A DNA stretch of 64,000 bases from contig NC_067206.1 in assembly GCF_026262505.1 (NCBI RefSeq), positions 4,802,879 to 4,866,878 of the forward strand. The letters are read 5' to 3'. Below are positions 59,323-64,000 of this stretch, one piece after another. Numbering within the stretch: the first letter of the stretch is position 1; each line of letters opens with the position of its first letter. The stretch comes from Trichomonas vaginalis G3 (taxonomy: Eukaryota; Parabasalia; Trichomonadida; Trichomonadidae). A program made the translations under genes and the position numbers. The notes under the pieces are model-generated. The model did no database searches. It was not told the origin of the DNA and saw nothing but the letters and a program-made list of their open reading frames with translations.

Positions 59323-61018
59323 ATGAGCAAACAGAGCCGTAGATATTCATCAATGAGCCAATCAACACATTCCTTAACAGAAGGTGCAAAGCCTAACAAA
59401 AAGGAGATGCAGAATCGTTTCCACGAAGCTGCAAAGAATGGTAATATCGAAGAACTCGCCAGAATGATTGGCCTTGGTGTCAATGTTGATAGCACTGTCG
59501 AAGACAAATCAACTGCACTTCATTTCGCCGCATATGAAAACCAAATTGAAACAATCCGTTATCTTATTGATATGAATGCATCCGTAAATGCTAAAAATGA
59601 ACGCGGACTTACACCACTACACATTGCTGCTAGCGAAGGAAATGATTTAGCTGTTTGTGTTCTTATTGAATCCGGAGCAAATCCAAACACGAGAGATACT
59701 CAAGTATGCATTCGAAATTCGACTTTTCAGTCGAATGTTTTTTGAATACTAACACACAGAATGTTTTTTTTTAATTTTTAGAACTCCATTACAATACGCT
59801 GCAAGGAAAAATCAAGTTTCAACGTGCACATTCCTTTGTGAAAATGGTGCTGATATAGATACACTCGACTCTAATGGTTATTCTCCATTACATGCCGCTG
59901 CAGAAATCGGATCTTACGAAGTTATGGTAGTTCTTCTTGATCATGGCGCTAAAGTCAATATTCAGTACAAGCAAGGATGGGCTCCTCTTCATATTGCTAC
60001 TAGATTTTCGAAACTTGATTGCATGGAATTACTTTACAATAATGATGCTGATGTATCAATACGCAACTCGAATGGTGTAACACCTTTGCATATCGCTGCT
60101 CAATTCGAATCTCCAGATGCTCTCAAATCTTTAATTTCCTTCGGCGCAAACTTAAATGCTTCCGATAACGATGGCGATGTTCCTCTTTTCAGTGCCATAC
60201 AAAGCCAGAGAAACGAAAACGTAAAACTCGTAGTTGATGCCGGTGCTGACGTCAACGCGACAAACAAACAACAGATCAACGCTCTTATCTTTGCTTCAAA
60301 GACCGGCAACTCAGAAGCAGTTTCTTACCTCTTGGATAACGAAGCTGATCCAAATATCGTTGATATACAGAAGAACAGCGCTTTACATTACGCAACCATA
60401 AATAAGGATGCGGAAATCGTTAAGACACTTCTTGACGCTGGCGCTAATCCACTCGCTAAGAATCTTAAGGGCAGATCTGCATTTGCACTTTCTTCTCCAG
60501 AAACTCTTGACTTATACAAGCACGCAATTGCAGGTATACAACAGAGAAATCGTATGAAGTCAACTGCAGCCTCCCGTCGTGCAACTTCCGCAATTGATGA
60601 AGAGAAATCAGATAAATCTTCAGGAAGTTTACCACCTTCACCTTTGACAAGTCCCAGATCCGAAAAGAGCAAGGGATCCAATAAGGAAGAAGAAGAAACT
60701 AAAGAAAAAGAGCCAGAAAACCAGACAGAAATAATGAAACAAGAGGAAGAAGAAGAAGAACAGAAAGAAGAAGAGGAAAAGGTTGACGAAGAAGAACAGA
60801 AGAGACTGAAGGAAATAGATGAAAAGGAAGTCGGAAGACAGGCAAAGATGGAATTCGCTGAATTCAAGAATTACGTTTTCAGCGACATCGAAAGTCTGAG
60901 GGAAGAATTCGACCAACAGATTGATATGTTAACTGGAATGATAGCAAAGCTTAGACAGGATCTGTTGGAGAGTAGAAAGAGAGAAAAGGAGCTTTTGCAA
61001 AAGTCAGAGTTGCAGTGA
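59323..61018 (+). CDS. Intron-containing ankyrin protein with acidic coiled-coil tail, reading frame disrupted
   Basis: Exon 1 (59323-59703) holds a Ser-rich leader (MSKQSRRYSSMSQ) and about three ankyrin repeats. An intron with the trichomonad 3' motif ACTAACACACAG follows (59704-59759). Exon 2 continues with about eight more repeats to about base 60530, then a Ser/Glu/Lys-rich linker, a long Glu-rich stretch and a carboxy coiled coil (LREEFDQQIDMLTGMIAKLRQDL). Splicing gives ...RDTQ|N, and the next expected codons AGA ACT CCA (RTPLQYA) are present, but 17 extra T-rich bases (59763-59779) separate them and shift the frame with an in-frame stop. So the copy is either a very recent pseudogene or an assembly error. 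The start is the ATG at 59323. Confidence 0.8.
59704..59759 (+). other. Spliceosomal intron, 56 bases
   Basis: It begins GTATGC after codon CAA and ends with ACTAACACACAG, the combined branch-point and acceptor motif of T. vaginalis introns. The donor differs from the commoner GTAYGT at its last base. The intron lies in phase 0. Confidence 0.85.
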
Positions 61019-61365
61019 GAAATCTTTTTATTTTTTTTAATATAAAATTTTATATAAAACATTAATCTTTTTAACATATATATACAAAAATCAAACAAAA
61101 TTCATTCAATAAGACAATACACCCTAAATTATCCAAATTTGATCGATATCTTTGTTGCTGATGTATATCTATCTTTATCTACACTAAATATAAACATAGT
61201 TTGCTTGCATTTTGGCATTGCATATATTGTAATCTTGAGAAATCGGATCAAATTGTAATTCGTATTTGTAGGAAATTTGTGACAAAACTACTTTTTCGAA
61301 CAGAAGTTGCAAGATGAAAGAAAGAAGTTTTTACTGTTATATGGAAATGAAATGATTCCGATCAT
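61019..61365. other. Intergenic DNA
   Basis: AT-rich. TCATA at 61362-61366 fits the Inr but overlaps the ATG, so its role is unclear. Confidence 0.5.
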
Positions 61366-62796
61366 ATGTCAGATTTATTTCTGATGATACTTCAGATTGT
61401 CATTTTCTTAGCAATTGTTTACTTAATATTATTCTTTATTGTTCGTCCTCTTGCTCAAAAGAGATTTGCACCGCCTCTTACAATGAAAACTCCAACAGCA
61501 AATCCAAAATTTGATAAGAATTTCAAATTTGGAGGCTCAACATCTGCTTGGCAAGTTGAAGATATCAAAGAAAAGAGTAACTGGTCACTCTTCGAAGAAA
61601 AGAAGAAGCCAAATGGAACTCCATGCTGCCCACCACACAAACATGCATGCGAAAGCATCGAAAGGTTTGATTCTGACCTACAACTCATGAAAGATCTCAA
61701 ATTTACATCCTATCGCTTCAGTGTTTCATGGACTGCTGTCAATCCAGAAAAAGGAAAATTTAATCTCGAGTATTTACAGAACTACGTTACAATGTGCAAG
61801 AAACTTAGAGAGTCTGGCATCGAACCAATGCTAACTCTATGGCATTTTGAGAATCCTGCATGGGTAGAACTCGAAGGAGGTGTGCTCGGACCTCATTTCA
61901 AAGAATACTTAACAGAGTTCACGACAAAAGTCATTGAAGCAGTTAAAGATTGCTGCACATGGTTTATTACTATTAATGAACCAGTTGTTTTCGCAAATTT
62001 AGCTTATAAAGATGGAGTTTTCCCTCCAGGAGAGAAAAGTTTGACGAAATTCTTTGCCTGCTGCTCATCATTTATGGAATGCCATGTTCAAATGTACAAA
62101 ATTATCCATAATTTGATTCCAGATGCAAAAGTTTCGATTGCAAAGCATACAATACCATTCTATCCAATGCATAATTGGTCCGTTCTTGAATCCATTGTAT
62201 GCAACATCTTAAATAACTTCAATACATCGATTCTTGATGCATTTGAAACCGAAATCATTAATTACAACGTCGTTGGTATTCCAATTTACAAGAAGAAGAT
62301 CGAAGGACTTAAAGATACACTTGATTTCATCGGAATCAACCATTATTACTGCACTTGGGTCTCAATTAATCCGAAAGATTGGGATTCAATGGTATTTTTA
62401 CCTCCACCAATGAGCCAGAATTTGAGTAATTACGACCATTCAGACTTTGGCTGGAGTTTGTGCCCAGAAAGCCTTGCAATTTCAGCAAAATGGATTCATC
62501 AGGGCTGGAACAAGCGAAATTTGCCAATTGTCATCACAGAACACGGAATTGCAGATGAAAAGGACACAAAGAGACCATGGTTCCTTGAACAAAGTCTTTC
62601 TCTTCTTAATGATACAATTAAAGAAGAAAAAGTTCCAGTTATTGGATACAGCCACTGGTCATTCCTCGATAACTATGAATGGGCTGAAGGTTACAAGATG
62701 AGATTCGGCATTGTCGAAGTCAACCATGACACACAAGAGAGAAAAATAAGAGAGAGCGCTTTACTCTACAAGAAGATTATCGAAAATTCAAAATAA
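61366..62796 (+). CDS. Membrane-anchored GH1 beta-glucosidase, 476 aa
   Basis: Glycoside hydrolase family 1, which cleaves beta-linked glucose or related sugars with retention. An amino-terminal transmembrane helix (about 6-27) should anchor it, with the catalytic domain in a secretory compartment, lysosome-like vesicle or outside the cell. The fold starts at FKFGGSTSAWQVED (54-66). The acid/base E205 is in TINEP and the nucleophile E392 in ITEHGIAD. The HWSFLDNYEWAEGY sugar-binding block sits near residue 442. Length is normal for the family plus the anchor. Intact, single exon. Confidence 0.93.
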   Translation: MSDLFLMILQIVIFLAIVYLILFFIVRPLAQKRFAPPLTMKTPTANPKFDKNFKFGGSTSAWQVEDIKEKSNWSLFEEKKKPNGTPCCPPHKHACESIERFDSDLQLMKDLKFTSYRFSVSWTAVNPEKGKFNLEYLQNYVTMCKKLRESGIEPMLTLWHFENPAWVELEGGVLGPHFKEYLTEFTTKVIEAVKDCCTWFITINEPVVFANLAYKDGVFPPGEKSLTKFFACCSSFMECHVQMYKIIHNLIPDAKVSIAKHTIPFYPMHNWSVLESIVCNILNNFNTSILDAFETEIINYNVVGIPIYKKKIEGLKDTLDFIGINHYYCTWVSINPKDWDSMVFLPPPMSQNLSNYDHSDFGWSLCPESLAISAKWIHQGWNKRNLPIVITEHGIADEKDTKRPWFLEQSLSLLNDTIKEEKVPVIGYSHWSFLDNYEWAEGYKMRFGIVEVNHDTQERKIRESALLYKKIIENSK

Positions 62797-63814
62797 TGCA
62801 TAGGTTCGATAAAAATTTTTAGTTTCTTATTATTAACTTCTATATAGTTTATATCGTTATGAGATCTCATGATATAACATAATAAAATCTATAGGAATTA
62901 ATTCATAAAGAGTATTCAATCAAGTATTACATCTGAAAACATTTCTATCTAAATAAGATATTACAATATCAATTCAATTCCTTCAGATGCTGTTTTAGAT
63001 CAGAAATATGAATTCATCCAGTAACAAGTTACCTATGAAGTTTCAAGCCCATAAACTTGAATCATTAAATTGCCATTAATAATATTAATAATACTCGTAT
63101 TGCCTTGAAAAAACTATTTACACACGATCATATTCATTAGAAGGGGAACAACCTGTGCTTAGTGAAGTATTACTGCCAGTTTTCATTGAAACATACTTGA
63201 CGTATCGAAATGAAATTAAAAAAGCTCATAGATAGTTTCCATAATCATAATAGTGAAATACATCATGGAAATTATATATAAGGTAAAGATTTAACCGATA
63301 TAGGATGTGTTGTGAAGATTTGAATATAATACCAGATAAAGTTATTTCATTTCTATCCAATTGCAGCACAAGCTCCATAGTTGAAACTTCAGGAATAAGA
63401 CCTTCTTTTAAATTTATAAAAGCAGATTCAACTATCGTATAAATAAAAATGAATACCATCTCAACCGTTTGCAGATAACAATTTTTTCTGAGAGATTCCC
63501 TGCTGGAACAATATCAGACTGATTTAATTATTAATTGAAAATACTCTTGCAATTTTTCTGAAAACCTTATTGAAAAGTAAACACCTTATAAATTTCAATT
63601 ACAATAAGAAATTAATACTTCTAATAATGTAAGTATATTAAGGCGATTATGGACAAATTTTTCAGAGTGTTTCAATTTTGAAAACTCGCTCATCATCCTT
63701 GCAAAAAATGAAAAACCTATAGTGTATATCAAGAATAGGATATGAGTTAAAATCAGTCACTTTTTATGTGAGTAAGATATTTTGAGAATAGAAAATTTTT
63801 ACACAATCAAATTA
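62797..63814. other. Intergenic DNA
   Basis: AT-rich. The minus-strand frame 63226-63459 contains protein-like sequence (LVLQLDRNEITLSGIIFKSS) that could be a gene remnant; otherwise nothing is recognised. Confidence 0.45.
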
Positions 63815-64000
63815 ATGGAAATTGCAAAATTAGCTCTCTCTCCTAATTTAAGTGATAAAATAATGTTTGTAAACCAATTAGGAGAACTCACTTCTAAGTT
63901 TGACGAAGAGTTTATCAATAAACAGCTCTTACCTTTTCTGATTAACTGGTATAATTCAAATCAGATCGAAATCGGTCGAGTTTTATCAACAAAGCTCTCG
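63815..64000 (+). CDS. Helical-repeat protein, amino end only
   Basis: Sixty-two codons from the ATG at 63815 run off the window (MEIAKLALSPNLSDKIMFVN, then FLINWYNSNQIEIGRVLSTK). The helix-turn-helix pattern resembles the beginning of HEAT-repeat proteins such as the PP2A scaffold subunit, but the piece is too short to decide. Confidence 0.5.
   Translation, partial: MEIAKLALSPNLSDKIMFVNQLGELTSKFDEEFINKQLLPFLINWYNSNQIEIGRVLSTKLS

Noticed and set aside
60100-60916. Antisense open frames opposite the acidic tail of the ankyrin gene
   Set aside because: Ser/Phe/Leu runs are the complement of Glu/Lys codons; artefact.

Overview
The window looks like nuclear DNA of a trichomonad parabasalid, most likely Trichomonas vaginalis. 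The base composition is strongly AT-rich. Host genes are intronless or nearly so and have very short 5' leaders; several have an initiator (Inr) of the type TCA+1Y(T/A) a few bases before the ATG. Stop codons often run into the UAAA 3'-end signal. One host gene carries the trichomonad splice motif ACTAACACACAG. Coiled-coil/ankyrin proteins of a trichomonad-expanded type are present, and the mobile DNA (Mavericks, a MULE, an IS-like rve element) fits this organism. Tritrichomonas or another close relative cannot be excluded.

Layout. 1-15229 is the right part of a Maverick/Polinton (cut by the window edge; 100 Ns at 201-300) with packaging ATPase, protein-primed-type DNA polymerase, integrase, a phage-like tail-fibre protein, an adenine methyltransferase, an HNH protein and about a dozen small genes. 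It is a fossil with roughly six to eight breaks. 15230-23923 is AT-rich DNA with a Myb-type factor (18529), a kelch gene broken by one frameshift (19832-20988) and a small Ser-rich gene (22048). 23924-31001 is a mobile-element cluster: a foldback element, a TIR element carrying a long GC-rich chain of hairpins, and a MULE with an open transposase and a 9-bp target duplication. 31399-34872 holds host relics (helical-repeat, ankyrin). 34888-38177 is a second, degraded Maverick end carrying the capsid gene. From 38.5 kb host genes resume: an unknown membrane-anchored protein, a queuine tRNA-ribosyltransferase accessory subunit, a PP1/PP2A-like phosphatase with one odd metal ligand, two ankyrin proteins, alpha-tubulin, tRNA-Leu(AAG), a TBC-like protein, a further ankyrin gene with an intron, a membrane-anchored GH1 beta-glucosidase and the start of a helical protein. 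An apparently intact rve-transposase element with very long TIRs and a 15-bp target duplication sits at 44820-48115, and a MITE at about 41366-42641.

The host genes are independent single units, not operons. The most striking structural signals are (i) the hairpin array inside the 25.4-28.3 kb TIR element, (ii) the IS-like element with its 15-bp duplication, and (iii) the recurrence of repeat periods of about 110-121 bp in three unrelated mobile elements. All functional statements rest on reading the sequence; no database search was run.
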